Source: Cysteiniphilum marinum
GTDB taxonomy: Bacteria; Pseudomonadota; Gammaproteobacteria; Francisellales; Francisellaceae
NCBI RefSeq assembly: GCF_014857925.1
Contig: NZ_JACYVZ010000005.1
Coordinates: forward strand, 62,001 to 126,000
Length of the DNA: 64,000 nucleotides
Direction: 5' to 3'
Shown piece by piece: positions 16,602-26,110 of the stretch. Position numbers and translations under genes: made by a program. The notes beneath the pieces are model-generated. The model did no database searches. It had not been told where the DNA came from and saw only the letters and a list, made by a program, of their open reading frames with translations. The first letter of the stretch is position 1, and every line of letters begins with the position of its first letter.

Positions 16602-18011
16602 ATGAAAAAAATCACCATAATGATGAGTGGATTGCTTTTTTTGGGATATGCATCAGCAGAGCCTGTAGATTCTGTGGCAAAAACACAAACAACTACTACT
16701 GCAGCGGATGTGTCACAAACACAAGCGCAAAACCTATCAGGTATTTATCAGTTAGCGCAAAAGCAAAATGCGCAATACTTGGCGGCTGAGGCGACATTTA
16801 AGTCTACTCAAGAGGCAGTGCCTGCGGCATTAGGCGCCCTTTTGCCCAATATTACGCTAGGCTATAACGCGCAAGGCAATTACAGCTCAACTGCTGATGC
16901 ATCTACAGGAGCTAAGTCAAAATACTTTACACAATCACCAAGCTTAACGGCAACGCAAGCACTTTTTAACTGGGGCGCTTGGGGTGGTTATAATTACGCA
17001 AGTTATCAGGCAAAAGCTGATGCCATTACCTTTGTCATGGCGCAAGCAAGTTTAATTACCAATGTTGCCAGTGCTTACTTTGCAGTATTGCAAGCACAAG
17101 ACAATCTAGCGTATGCACAAGCAAACCAATCATGGAACAAAGAGCTTTTAAGCCAAACACAAGAGAAATATAAGGTTGGGTTATCTGCCATTACGGATGT
17201 TCAGGCAATTAAAGCACAATATGAACAGGCTGTAGCGGCGACAGTTCAGGCAAAGAATGATCTGGCAACATCTTATGCCGCATTAAGCCAAATTATCGGT
17301 CAACAAGTTACCTCAGTTGAAAACTTAAGTACTAAGTTTCCATTTGATAAACCCGATCCGGATAATATGGACAAATGGCTAGATATTGCCTTAAAACAAA
17401 ACTATAACATCGTTCAGAATCAGTTCCTTTTAGAAGCTGCTAAGGCCGGCGTTAGTGGTTTGTGGGGTAGTTTCTTGCCTGCAGCAACATTGACGGCCAA
17501 AGCATCACGAGCGTTGAATTATCAAAATACTAATTACACCTCAGCAAGTAATAATGCATCTGTTGGTGTAGGTGTGTCTTGGAATGTGTTAAACGGTGGT
17601 AGTGATTATGCGTCATTAAAACAGCAGCAATATACCAAAGAAGCATCAAAGTATACTTTATTAGAAGCCGAGCGAGAGACTGAGAGCCAACTAAAAACAG
17701 CTTATTTGACGGTGTTATCTGATATTGCACAAGTGGAAGCTTATAAGCAGGCAGTTATTGCGGCAGAAGCGTCTGTGAAAGCAATGAAAGCAGGTTATGA
17801 AGTTGGAACGCATACAATTGTTGATCTATTGCAACAGCAACAGCAGCTTTTCCAAGCGCAGCAGCAATATGCTCAGGCGAAATACGCTTATATAAATGAC
17901 TTACTAACACTTAAGAATACAGCGGGTGTAATTAGCTATAAAGATATCGATGCGATTAATAAGTGGTTAACGGCCGATAAAGTTTCGACTAAAAGCAGCA
18001 GTAAAATATGA
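16602..18011 (+). CDS. tolC: TolC-family outer membrane efflux channel
   Basis: The 469-residue protein begins with a signal peptide (MKKITIMMSGLLFLGYASA). Two TolC repeats follow: GIYQLAQKQNAQYLAAEATFK...AALGALLPNITLGYNAQ and the second-half AAKAGVSGLWGSFLPAATL. Gln/Ala-rich heptad segments form the periplasmic helices. It is the outer-membrane exit duct of RND, ABC or MFS pumps and type I secretion. It follows pcm, with 29 bp between them, in a likely operon. Confidence 0.93.
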   Translation: MKKITIMMSGLLFLGYASAEPVDSVAKTQTTTTAADVSQTQAQNLSGIYQLAQKQNAQYLAAEATFKSTQEAVPAALGALLPNITLGYNAQGNYSSTADASTGAKSKYFTQSPSLTATQALFNWGAWGGYNYASYQAKADAITFVMAQASLITNVASAYFAVLQAQDNLAYAQANQSWNKELLSQTQEKYKVGLSAITDVQAIKAQYEQAVAATVQAKNDLATSYAALSQIIGQQVTSVENLSTKFPFDKPDPDNMDKWLDIALKQNYNIVQNQFLLEAAKAGVSGLWGSFLPAATLTAKASRALNYQNTNYTSASNNASVGVGVSWNVLNGGSDYASLKQQQYTKEASKYTLLEAERETESQLKTAYLTVLSDIAQVEAYKQAVIAAEASVKAMKAGYEVGTHTIVDLLQQQQQLFQAQQQYAQAKYAYINDLLTLKNTAGVISYKDIDAINKWLTADKVSTKSSSKI

Positions 18012-18034
18012 TGTTAACAGAAGGCATATTCTAA

Positions 18035-18568
18035 ATGTCAAATAATAAAAGAGATGGCAGGCTGAGCTACATCGAAGTTCTTTTGGAGCGTATTGTTTTT
18101 GCCAGTCGTTGGATTCAAGCGCCGATTTATCTTATTTTAGTGTTAGTTCTTTTGGCATTTGTCTATCAAATGGCGAATGAAGTCTTCCACTTATTTACGA
18201 GTATCAATGCGCTTAAGCCACATGAGTTAATTGTACTAGGATTGACACTTTGTGATACTGTTTTGGTCGCAAACCTGATTGTTATTGTCATTATCAGTGG
18301 TTATGAGAATTTTGTCTCAAGAATTGATGTTGAGCATAAATCTGGTGAGCCAATTTGGATCAAGCGTCTATCACATACCGGAGTTAAGCTTAAAATCGCA
18401 GGTTCAATTGTAGCGATTTCATCGATTTCATTGTTAAAACAATTTCTAGATATTCCACAATTAACGAATCGTGAGTTACTGTGGTACGTTGTACTGCATT
18501 TGACGTTTTTAATCTCGGCACTTATTTTGGTGATGGTTGGGGTGCTTGAGAAGAAAATTAAAGAATAG
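18035..18568 (+). CDS. yqhA: YqhA family membrane protein (UPF0114)
   Basis: The 177-residue integral membrane protein has helices at about 33-53, 70-92, 113-130 and 150-170. The family motifs RIVFASRWIQAPIYL and NLIVIVIISGYENFVSRID are both present. It matches the UPF0114/YqhA family, whose function is unknown. It lies 23 bp after tolC and 55 bp before sufE. Confidence 0.88.
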   Translation: MSNNKRDGRLSYIEVLLERIVFASRWIQAPIYLILVLVLLAFVYQMANEVFHLFTSINALKPHELIVLGLTLCDTVLVANLIVIVIISGYENFVSRIDVEHKSGEPIWIKRLSHTGVKLKIAGSIVAISSISLLKQFLDIPQLTNRELLWYVVLHLTFLISALILVMVGVLEKKIKE

Positions 18569-18623
18569 ACATGTGTGGTTAAGCGCTTGAGTACAAGGCT
18601 TGCCATTAAACATTACTGGATAG

Positions 18624-19052
18624 ATGATGACAACAATTAAAAACCGCCAACAGGCAATCGTTGATGATTTTGACTTCTTTGATGACTGGAATGATAAATA
18701 CGCCTATCTTATCGGTTTAGGCAAAAATCTTGAGCCATTCCCAGAGGATAAAAAAGATGAAGCGCACATGGTTAAAGGCTGTCAGTCGCAAGTGTGGTTT
18801 GATGCCATTTTGGATGATGGCAGGCTTACGTTTTATGCAGTTAGTGATGCAGCAATTGTTTCAGGCTTAATTGGACTGTTATTAAAAGTCTATAGCGGAT
18901 CAACGCCAAAAGAAATTATATCATCAGATACTGATTTTATGAGCGAGATTGGTCTGGCAAAGCATCTCAGTCCCACGCGCAACAATGGACTGCATGCAAT
19001 GATTAACTATATCTACGATACGGCACAGAAATATGTCGATGTTAGCGCCTGA
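18624..19052 (+). CDS. sufE: Cysteine desulfuration protein SufE
   Basis: SufE takes sulfur from SufS and passes it to the Fe-S assembly scaffold. The 142-residue protein has the catalytic Cys53 in VKGCQSQVW, with the usual following FDAILDDGRLTFYAVSDAAIVSGLIGLLL. No other suf gene lies in the window. The 3' end overlaps the hemD start by 20 bp. Confidence 0.92.
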   Translation: MMTTIKNRQQAIVDDFDFFDDWNDKYAYLIGLGKNLEPFPEDKKDEAHMVKGCQSQVWFDAILDDGRLTFYAVSDAAIVSGLIGLLLKVYSGSTPKEIISSDTDFMSEIGLAKHLSPTRNNGLHAMINYIYDTAQKYVDVSA

Positions 19053-19773
19053 GGTTATTGTTTTTAGACCTGAACCAAAAGCTTCTTTGCTGGTTGATAC
19101 ACTTTGTTTTCACGAAATTTACGCGTTGGCAGTTGAGCCATTCACAATTGAATATATTCCTTTTGAAATACCAACTGATATATATACGGATATTATTTTT
19201 ACCAGTACCTATGCAGTAGAGTCATTTTTCAGTGCTGATCCTGATCAGGCAATAATTGCTCATGCGACTATTTGGGCAATTGGAAGCGCTACAGCGTTAG
19301 CCTTACATAAGCGTGGTGTCAAAGCGCACTATCCTGATAAAGCCGATTCAGAGTATCTGTTAGCAATCTTGTCAGATACTAATCAGTCGATAAGTGATCG
19401 CCATTTCCTGTTGATTAAAGGTTTAGGTGGGCGTGAATTATTAACCAGTGTCCTACAACAACAAGCGGCAAGTTTTTCACTGATCGATTGCTATGAGCGA
19501 AAAGCTTGTGATAAAAGGGAATTGCTAAGGAAACTGCAGCAGATTGATTGGTATAACAGATATCCTAGAGCTTTACTTTATACAAGCTTTGATGCACTCA
19601 AAGCTTCAATGCCCATTTTTGAGGTCTTCAGTGATTGGCAGCAAAAATGTACGGTTACTGTGACAAATAGGCGAATGTTGGACTGGGCTAAACGCCAAGG
19701 TTTTGTTAAATTATATCTGTTAGAGAATTTAACCCATGATCAGCTTGTAGCACAGATCATTAAGCTGAGATAA
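19033..19773 (+). CDS. hemD: Uroporphyrinogen-III synthase
   Basis: HemD cyclises hydroxymethylbilane to uroporphyrinogen III. The 246-residue protein has the two-domain HemD pattern: DIIFTSTYAVESFF, WAIGSATALALHKRGVKAHYPDKADSEYLL, then LLIKGLGGRELLTSVLQQQAASFSLIDCYERK and LLYTSFDALKASMPIF. The N-terminal part is less conserved, as usual. Start 19033 lies inside sufE; a second ATG follows 6 bp later. hemX begins 14 bp downstream, giving hemD-hemX-hemY. Confidence 0.9.
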   Translation: MSMLAPEVIVFRPEPKASLLVDTLCFHEIYALAVEPFTIEYIPFEIPTDIYTDIIFTSTYAVESFFSADPDQAIIAHATIWAIGSATALALHKRGVKAHYPDKADSEYLLAILSDTNQSISDRHFLLIKGLGGRELLTSVLQQQAASFSLIDCYERKACDKRELLRKLQQIDWYNRYPRALLYTSFDALKASMPIFEVFSDWQQKCTVTVTNRRMLDWAKRQGFVKLYLLENLTHDQLVAQIIKLR

Positions 19774-19787
19774 GAGGATGTGACAGC

Positions 19788-21038
19788 ATGTCAGAAAAAA
19801 GAAGCCACGAGGATCACGACGCTGATTTAGCCGAAGCGACAGTTCATGCAAAGAAAGATAATGGAAGCTTGATCGCTGACAAATCTAAAAGCGAGGGTGA
19901 AGCGCTCAAGAAAGCCCAGAAGGAAAGTAAGATAAGTTGTTGGCGAGGCTATGTTGCTATTGTTATTGTGGTATTTGTGTTTGCGGTTTTAGGTTTGGCT
20001 GCGAGCATGTTCGCACTATATAAGCAGCAAAGCTATAACCAAACGTTGCAAAAACTTGAATCAGTGGTGACAAAACCCGTTAAGACAGATAATACAGCAG
20101 CGAAGCTTCTACAAAGTAAATTAGATGCGCAGACGGTAAAACTTGATAATCAAGCCAAGATGATCGATGATCTTAAAGCAAAGCAAGCAAGTCAGCAAAG
20201 CACCGTGACTGAAGCGCTAAAAGCCAATCAGCTTAATCAAGTACAACTATCACAAAATGTCGCACAACTAAAACAAAGCTATTTGCTTCCTAGTTCAGAA
20301 TTAAGCCAACAGATCCAACAAATGCATAAACAAGCTGTTGTTATCAATCTGCAGTTTGCCAAACAAGCTTGGCAAGTTTTAGGCAGTAAAGCGCAAAGTT
20401 TATTTTTCTTAAATCAAGCAAAAACTTTATTGATGAATGTTGATGGTGCGGCGAAATGGATGCCTGCTTTGGATACATTGATGACGCAAATTAATAATGA
20501 ACCAAGCATTGATGAAAGCTTAGCTAAAATTAATAAGTTACAACAATTACTATTAAGCTTACACATTCGGTCACCATTGACTTTGGTTAAAAATAATCAC
20601 TCAGACAATAATGATGTCAATGACATGAATCAGGAGAATAATTGGCAGAGTGCGTTATCACATTCGTGGCAACAAATGAAATCACTTATCCAAGTTGAGA
20701 AAATCAAACCACAAGATCAATTATTATTAAGTCAACATGCACAAATGAAAGTTTTAGCAGAGCTATACCAACTGATTTGGCAGTTAAAACTTGCGGTGGT
20801 TAATAATAACGCACAGATGCTTTCTGAAGTGAAAGCACAGTTTAAACAAACACTAGAGCAGTATTTTAAAGCGGATGATTCAAGCAAGAAAATGATGACT
20901 GTTTTAGCAGCAATCAAGGCGGTTAATACCGATGCGATTAACAGCGATATTGATGCATTGACTCATGCAATATTAAAAGGGGACAGTCTTTCAGGTAAAG
21001 ATATTCCTACAACTCAAACCAAAGGTAATCAGCCATGA
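19788..21038 (+). CDS. hemX: HemX-like inner-membrane protein
   Basis: The 416-residue protein has an acidic/basic N-terminal cytoplasmic tail, one membrane helix (about residues 55-79, YVAIVIVVFVFAVLGLAASMF) and a long periplasmic coiled coil rich in Gln, Lys and Ala. This layout and the place between hemD and hemY match HemX. Despite the old name uroporphyrinogen methyltransferase, this family lacks the methyltransferase domain. Its role in haem metabolism is unclear. The stop overlaps hemY by 4 bp. Confidence 0.85.
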   Translation: MSEKRSHEDHDADLAEATVHAKKDNGSLIADKSKSEGEALKKAQKESKISCWRGYVAIVIVVFVFAVLGLAASMFALYKQQSYNQTLQKLESVVTKPVKTDNTAAKLLQSKLDAQTVKLDNQAKMIDDLKAKQASQQSTVTEALKANQLNQVQLSQNVAQLKQSYLLPSSELSQQIQQMHKQAVVINLQFAKQAWQVLGSKAQSLFFLNQAKTLLMNVDGAAKWMPALDTLMTQINNEPSIDESLAKINKLQQLLLSLHIRSPLTLVKNNHSDNNDVNDMNQENNWQSALSHSWQQMKSLIQVEKIKPQDQLLLSQHAQMKVLAELYQLIWQLKLAVVNNNAQMLSEVKAQFKQTLEQYFKADDSSKKMMTVLAAIKAVNTDAINSDIDALTHAILKGDSLSGKDIPTTQTKGNQP

Positions 21039-22207
21039 AAAAAATTATCTGGTTGGTACTGATTTGTGCATTAGCCGTATTGATTAGCTTATGGGTGGTT
21101 GCTAACCCTGGTGTTGTTGCATTTTTTGTCAAAGATACGTTAATCAAATTACCATTATGGCTTTTTGTGGTATTGATCGTCGCACTCTTTTGTGTGCTTG
21201 GACTGTTGTACCATCTCTTAAGGCTTGTGTTGTTGAGCCCCAAAGCGTGGTGGCAAGGTTTGCGTGTACGTAGGCGTGATAGATTGACTTATAAGTTGGT
21301 TGAAATGCAACGAGCATATTTATTAAGAGACCATCATCTATTGGAAAAAAAATACACGTTAGCAAAGCTCAAGATGCCTGTAGTGGGCGATGGCTTGGTG
21401 ATGTTGTATTGGCAAGGTTTGTTAGCACAAGGTAAATATGGGGAGCTGGAAAGTATTTTGCATGCGTCAAGTAAAGCCAATAAAAAGACATTTGTTTGGC
21501 GTTATTATCAAGCAATGGTTTTTTATAAAGTCGAGGCATTTGATGAAGCGATGCCCTTGTTGCTTGCATTAATCAAAGACTCACCAAATAGCATTGAAAT
21601 TATTGAGGTGTTAATCAATAGCCAGTTGGCTGAAAAAAGAATTATTGATGCGAAAAACACACTGTTAAAGCATCAGCGCGTTTTGTCATCATTAACGATT
21701 GATAATGCATTTCAGCAGTTATTTAGTCATGCTATTTCCTTACGTGATTTAAATGAAATCTGGCAGAGTGTGCCACGGATACATAAGCTGACGCTTGATG
21801 CAGAGTATGCATACTTCAATCGTTTATATAGCTTGGTGCCGAAGACCGAATTTAAAGAGCGCATGCAAAAGCGCTTACTTGCGTCATTTGATAAACCATT
21901 GATTAGCTTATATTTAGAGCTTGCAAAGGATAATGCTGCCTATGAGTTTGTGCGGTCATGCTGGCTTAAACAGATAAAGCAAGATGATCAAAGCTTGAAT
22001 ATCTTAATCATCAGTTTTGCCTTGATTTATCAAGATGATGATTTTATTGCTGCAAACTTATCCAAAGTGCATGAAAGTGCTTTAACGGTCCCTGAGCAGT
22101 TGAAATATCTATTAGCAAAAGAGCGATTAGCCTATAAGCAATCGATGCCAAATCAAGCGCAAAAATACCGTGCGCTGCGTGATCAACTATTACTGGAGCA
22201 TTTATGA
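21035..22207 (+). CDS. hemY: HemY-like TPR membrane protein
   Basis: The 390-residue protein has two N-terminal membrane helices (about 3-25 and 40-63), then WWQGLRVRRRDRLTYKLVEM, a HemY signature, and helical TPR-like repeats to the end. Gammaproteobacterial HemY is linked to late haem synthesis but is not the Bacillus protoporphyrinogen oxidase of the same name. It overlaps hemX and gloB by 4 bp each, so translation is coupled. Confidence 0.88.
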   Translation: MKKIIWLVLICALAVLISLWVVANPGVVAFFVKDTLIKLPLWLFVVLIVALFCVLGLLYHLLRLVLLSPKAWWQGLRVRRRDRLTYKLVEMQRAYLLRDHHLLEKKYTLAKLKMPVVGDGLVMLYWQGLLAQGKYGELESILHASSKANKKTFVWRYYQAMVFYKVEAFDEAMPLLLALIKDSPNSIEIIEVLINSQLAEKRIIDAKNTLLKHQRVLSSLTIDNAFQQLFSHAISLRDLNEIWQSVPRIHKLTLDAEYAYFNRLYSLVPKTEFKERMQKRLLASFDKPLISLYLELAKDNAAYEFVRSCWLKQIKQDDQSLNILIISFALIYQDDDFIAANLSKVHESALTVPEQLKYLLAKERLAYKQSMPNQAQKYRALRDQLLLEHL

Positions 22208-22980
22208 TATATGTTAAACGTTGGTATTTAAATAACCCACTTAGAAATTATAACTATCTTCTTGTTAATGACGCTAATCATAAAGCTTTGATTATTGACC
22301 CGACAATGGCGGCGCATTATGAGCAGTTTTTAAATGAACAAAATATCGAGGCAGAAGCGATTTTACTTACGCATGATCATGGTGATCATATCGCAGCAGT
22401 AGCAGCACTAAAAGCAAAGTACAATATCCCTGTGTATGCGCATTTTGAGCATTACCGTGGGCATCCAGTTGATCATTATGTCAAAGATGGTGAGCAATTG
22501 AGTTTTAATACGGCAAATTGTCAGGTGATTACGTGTCCTGGGCATATTGCTTCTCATGTTAGTTTCTATTTTCCAGAACAAGAGCTTCTTTTTTGTGGGG
22601 ATACGATATTTACCGCAGGTGTTGGTAATGTCAAAGATAGTACGGCAGATGTAGTGCGTTTATATCACAGCATTGAGAAACTTCGATCACTGCCTGAAAC
22701 AACAAAGCTGTATCCGGCGCATGATTATTTTGAAAATAATTTGTCTTTTGCGCAATCCATTCAACCGCAAGATGATTATTATCGTCAATGGTTTGACAAA
22801 GTGACAAATATAGCACCTGAGGATAAACCGATTACAACACTTGCTGATGAGAATCAAATGAATATTTTCTTTAGAGTCAATGAAGATGAACTTCAAGCAA
22901 TACTGCGCCAAACCAATGCCAATATCATCGATGCACAAACAGCCTTTTGTGAGTTAAGAGCGCGTAAAGATGTCTTCTAA
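22204..22980 (+). CDS. gloB: Hydroxyacylglutathione hydrolase (glyoxalase II)
   Basis: GloB hydrolyses S-lactoylglutathione to lactate and glutathione in methylglyoxal detoxification. The 258-residue metallo-beta-lactamase-fold protein has the THDHGDH motif (residues 56-62), CPGHIASHVSFY, LFCGDTIFTAGVG and YPAHDYFENNLSFA. All the zinc ligands are present. It overlaps hemY by 4 bp and mazG by 11 bp. Confidence 0.95.
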   Translation: MIYVKRWYLNNPLRNYNYLLVNDANHKALIIDPTMAAHYEQFLNEQNIEAEAILLTHDHGDHIAAVAALKAKYNIPVYAHFEHYRGHPVDHYVKDGEQLSFNTANCQVITCPGHIASHVSFYFPEQELLFCGDTIFTAGVGNVKDSTADVVRLYHSIEKLRSLPETTKLYPAHDYFENNLSFAQSIQPQDDYYRQWFDKVTNIAPEDKPITTLADENQMNIFFRVNEDELQAILRQTNANIIDAQTAFCELRARKDVF

Positions 22981-23758
22981 AACTTTGGATAAATATCAAT
23001 TAACTGATCTTTTGGAGGTCATGTCAGCGCTGCGTGATAGAGATAAGGGATGTGCGTGGAGTCTAGAGCAAACCTGGCAAAGCTTAACAGAGTATACGAT
23101 TGAAGAAGCCTATGAGTTAGTCGATGCAATAGAAAATCACGCAACAGATGCAGTGAAATATGAGTTGGCTGATTTGTTAAACCAAGTGATTTTTTATGCG
23201 CAAATTGCTAAAGAACAATCACTATTTGATCTTGAAGATATTGTTGATGCATTAACGCAAAAGTTGATTGTTCGTCATCCGGATGTTTTTGCCAAAGGGA
23301 ATATCAAAGATGTTGAAGCCTTAGAGCGGCAATGGCTAGATATAAAGCGGCGTGAACGTGGCAAATTAAACAGCGAGCTTGATGGTATCGCCTTGAATCT
23401 TCCAGCATTAACCATTGCCAAAAAAATGCAAACCAGAGCATCAGGTATTGGTTTTGATTGGCAGAAAATAGAGGATGTCTTTGCCAAGCTTGAAAGTGAG
23501 GTAGATGAGCTTAAAGAGGTGCTATTGCATGATCAACACAAAGCACAAGAGGAGCTTGGTGATCTTCTTTTTAGTTGTGTTAATCTGGCAAGACACTTAA
23601 AAGCAGATCCTGAAGCGTTAATGCGTCAAGCAAACCAGAAATTTGCCAGACGTTTTCGTGGCGTGGAAGCTGTACTCAAAGCGCAAGATCGTAGTATGCT
23701 TGATACAGATGCTGATGAGCTAAACAGGTTGTGGGAGTTGCAGAAACAAGCTGAGTGA
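22970..23758 (+). CDS. mazG: Nucleoside triphosphate pyrophosphohydrolase MazG
   Basis: MazG hydrolyses NTPs to NMP and PPi and so cleans nucleotide pools. The 262-residue protein has two MazG repeats. The first has TIEEAYELVDAIE...KYELADLLNQVIFYAQIA with the EExxE and ExxD metal motifs; the second has ESEVDELKEVLL...AQEELGDLLFSCVNLARHL. WSLEQTWQSLTEY is the family start. The ATG lies inside gloB. It ends the hemD-to-mazG run. Confidence 0.94.
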   Translation: MSSKTLDKYQLTDLLEVMSALRDRDKGCAWSLEQTWQSLTEYTIEEAYELVDAIENHATDAVKYELADLLNQVIFYAQIAKEQSLFDLEDIVDALTQKLIVRHPDVFAKGNIKDVEALERQWLDIKRRERGKLNSELDGIALNLPALTIAKKMQTRASGIGFDWQKIEDVFAKLESEVDELKEVLLHDQHKAQEELGDLLFSCVNLARHLKADPEALMRQANQKFARRFRGVEAVLKAQDRSMLDTDADELNRLWELQKQAE

Positions 23759-23902
23759 AGAATATTTCAATTTAATCGTCATTTTCGGGAATTTAAGCTT
23801 GGTTCCATTCGTTAAAAGAAATTCGCCGTAATTTCCTTTGGTAATTTATGTAATCATAATACAATAAAGCACCTATTTTACTTAAGTTTGAAAGGATCTT
23901 GT

Positions 23903-24598
23903 GTGTCCAATAATTTGTCTTTTTGGCATTTGGTGTTAAATGCTGACATCGTTGTGCAGTTAATTATCTTAATCTTAATTGTAGGCTCTATCTGGTCGTG
24001 GGCGATTATGATTCAGCGTTATCAGGTGTTAAAGTCTGCCAAAACCGAAGCAAGAGCTTTTGCTAAGCGCTTTTGGTCAAGTGGCAATATCAATAAAGTC
24101 TATCAAGAGTTACAACATAATAAACACAAAAACCAAGGATTATCGTATCTTTTTAGCTGCGGTTTTCGTGAGTTTATGCGTTTACGTAAACAAGGAGCAT
24201 TGCATGGTGATGTTGTCTTAGAAGGTGTTGAACGCTCGATGCGTGTAGCAATGATGCAAGAAAGTGAGAAGCTTGAGCATCAGATTTCATTGTTAGGCAC
24301 GATTGGCTCAATTGCACCTTATGTTGGTCTGTTAGGAACTGTGTGGGGTATTATGGCATCGTTTACCGCCTTGGGCGGCGTTGAACAAGCGACTTTATCG
24401 ATGGTGGCGCCACATATTGCTGAAGCACTTATTGCCACGGCTTTGGGGCTATTTGTAGCAATTCCTGCAGTGGTTGGTTATAACCGTTATTCACGCTTGG
24501 TCGATGGGGTTTTGCTTGAGTATGAAAACTTTCAAGATGAGTTATGTACTTTGCTTTATCGTGAAGCGTATAAATCTGAGATAAGCGAGGAAGCATAA
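23903..24598 (+). CDS. tolQ: Tol-Pal system proton-channel subunit TolQ
   Basis: TolQ and TolR use the proton gradient to energise TolA in outer-membrane constriction. The protein has about 231 residues and three membrane helices (near residues 13-33, 133-155 and 170-190). The MotA/TolQ/ExbB signature ISLLGTIGSIAPYVGLLGTVWGIM and EALIATALGLFVAIPAVVGYN are present. GTG 23903 is chosen because AAAGGA lies just upstream; a TTG 15 bp earlier is in frame. tolR starts at its stop. Confidence 0.95.
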   Translation: MSNNLSFWHLVLNADIVVQLIILILIVGSIWSWAIMIQRYQVLKSAKTEARAFAKRFWSSGNINKVYQELQHNKHKNQGLSYLFSCGFREFMRLRKQGALHGDVVLEGVERSMRVAMMQESEKLEHQISLLGTIGSIAPYVGLLGTVWGIMASFTALGGVEQATLSMVAPHIAEALIATALGLFVAIPAVVGYNRYSRLVDGVLLEYENFQDELCTLLYREAYKSEISEEA

Positions 24599-25029
24599 TG
24601 CGTCGAAGAAACTCGCGTCGCACCAAACGTAAGGCCATGGTTGAGATTAATGTCGTTCCGTATATCGATGTCATGTTAGTGTTGTTAATCATTTTTATGA
24701 TTACGGCACCGATGTTAACCCAAGGTGTCAAGGTTGATTTACCACAAGCACAAGCCAAGAAAATCCCACCTTCTGATCAAAAACCATTGATTGTGACAGT
24801 TAATCAACAAGGGCAATATTTTATAAATCGCAATGAAGAGCGAAATGCATTAACGGCAAGTCAGTTAAGTGAGTTAGTGGGCACGACTTTAGCGCAAGAT
24901 AAAAACAAGCAGATCTATGTGCGTGGTGATAAAAATGCAAGCTATGGCCAAGTGGTTGAAGCGATGGTGTTGCTACAAAAAGCAGGTGTGGCGAGTGTCG
25001 GATTGGTTACTGATGATCCTAAAGAGTAA
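24598..25029 (+). CDS. tolR: Tol-Pal system protein TolR
   Basis: The 143-residue protein has one N-terminal membrane helix. VEINVVPYIDVMLVLLIIFMITAP contains the conserved proton-pathway Asp. A periplasmic ExbD-like domain follows. Its ATG overlaps the tolQ stop by one base, and tolA begins 11 bp after its stop. Confidence 0.95.
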   Translation: MRRRNSRRTKRKAMVEINVVPYIDVMLVLLIIFMITAPMLTQGVKVDLPQAQAKKIPPSDQKPLIVTVNQQGQYFINRNEERNALTASQLSELVGTTLAQDKNKQIYVRGDKNASYGQVVEAMVLLQKAGVASVGLVTDDPKE

Positions 25030-25040
25030 GCGACGTATTT

Positions 25041-26105
25041 ATGACCAATAAGTCGAAGCAATCAAACAAGTTTAATCAGCTAAAGGCATGTATTAAGCGG
25101 CTTTATGTGGCTGCAACGGCAACGCCTGAGCGTTTGAGCTTTTGCTATTCTATTTTGCTGCATGTGGCATTAGTGATTGGCTTAATTATCATAGCCAGTG
25201 TTTTGCAGACAAAAAAGAACACGCTTAATTTTGCAGGAGGTCGTACTGTTGTGACTTTGAATAGTAAAGAGATTGTTCAGGCAACGGCGATTTCCAGTGA
25301 AAGTGTCGATCAGCAAGTGGCTCGATTTGATCAAAGGCAGCAACAACTAAAACAAGAAAAGCTTGCTAAAGAACAACAACGTCAGCAAAAGATCAGAGCG
25401 ATTGAAGAGAAGATTGCAAAAGCACATGCTGCTGAGATCAAGCGTCAAGAGCAATTGAAAGCGGCAGAAGCTGCCAGACAAAAAGCATTAGCAGAAGCTA
25501 AGTTAAAAGCAGAGGCAGAGGCGCGTGCTAAAGAAGTGCAAAAGCAAAAAGCTTTAGTAGAAAAAGAAAAACAGGAAAAACAGGAAAAAGAGTTAAAAGC
25601 GCAACAAGAGGCTCAAAAATTAGCCCAAGCCAAGAAAGCTCAAGCAGAAAAAGAGGCAAAAGAAGCTGCATTGAAAGCACAAGCTGAGGAAAAGGAAAAA
25701 GCAGAAAAAGCAGCAAGAGAAGCAAAGGCAGCTGCAGCGCGTAAAGCCGCGTTAGATGCCTTAAGGCAATCTGCTTTAAATGATTTAAATGCGCAAAGTG
25801 CGGAGGCTCATGCGCAAAATGCAACAGAGAAAGCACTGCAAGACTACGCTAGTGCTTATAAGGCGCGAATTGAAGCGGTGTGGATAATGGATGACTGTCG
25901 CAAAATAAGTGCAGATCATTTACCAACAGTGATGGTTACTCCAGGGAGTAATCCCACGATTTCAGTTTCTAGCGGTAGTACGCAGTGTGATCGCTCATTA
26001 CTCTTGGCATTTAAGAATGCACAAGCGCCAAGCTTGCCGCAAGATGCGCGCGCAAGAGAGCTTATTGCACAAGGTATTGATTTTAAATTTGGACAACAAG
26101 GGTAA
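25041..26105 (+). CDS. tolA: Tol-Pal system protein TolA
   Basis: TolA spans the periplasm and links TolQR to TolB and Pal. The 354-residue protein has one membrane helix (about 37-58), a long Lys/Ala/Glu-rich coiled domain (about 90-255) and a C-terminal globular domain with YKARIEAVW..DDC and a second Cys in GSTQCDRSLLLAFKNA, as in TolA domain III. The repetitive middle produces a spurious leucine-rich ORF on the other strand. Confidence 0.94.
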   Translation: MTNKSKQSNKFNQLKACIKRLYVAATATPERLSFCYSILLHVALVIGLIIIASVLQTKKNTLNFAGGRTVVTLNSKEIVQATAISSESVDQQVARFDQRQQQLKQEKLAKEQQRQQKIRAIEEKIAKAHAAEIKRQEQLKAAEAARQKALAEAKLKAEAEARAKEVQKQKALVEKEKQEKQEKELKAQQEAQKLAQAKKAQAEKEAKEAALKAQAEEKEKAEKAAREAKAAAARKAALDALRQSALNDLNAQSAEAHAQNATEKALQDYASAYKARIEAVWIMDDCRKISADHLPTVMVTPGSNPTISVSSGSTQCDRSLLLAFKNAQAPSLPQDARARELIAQGIDFKFGQQG

Positions 26106-26110
26106 TAAAT

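Noticed and set aside
25528-25836. Leucine-rich ORF opposite tolA
   Set aside because: It is the antisense reading of the Lys/Ala/Glu-rich TolA helix.
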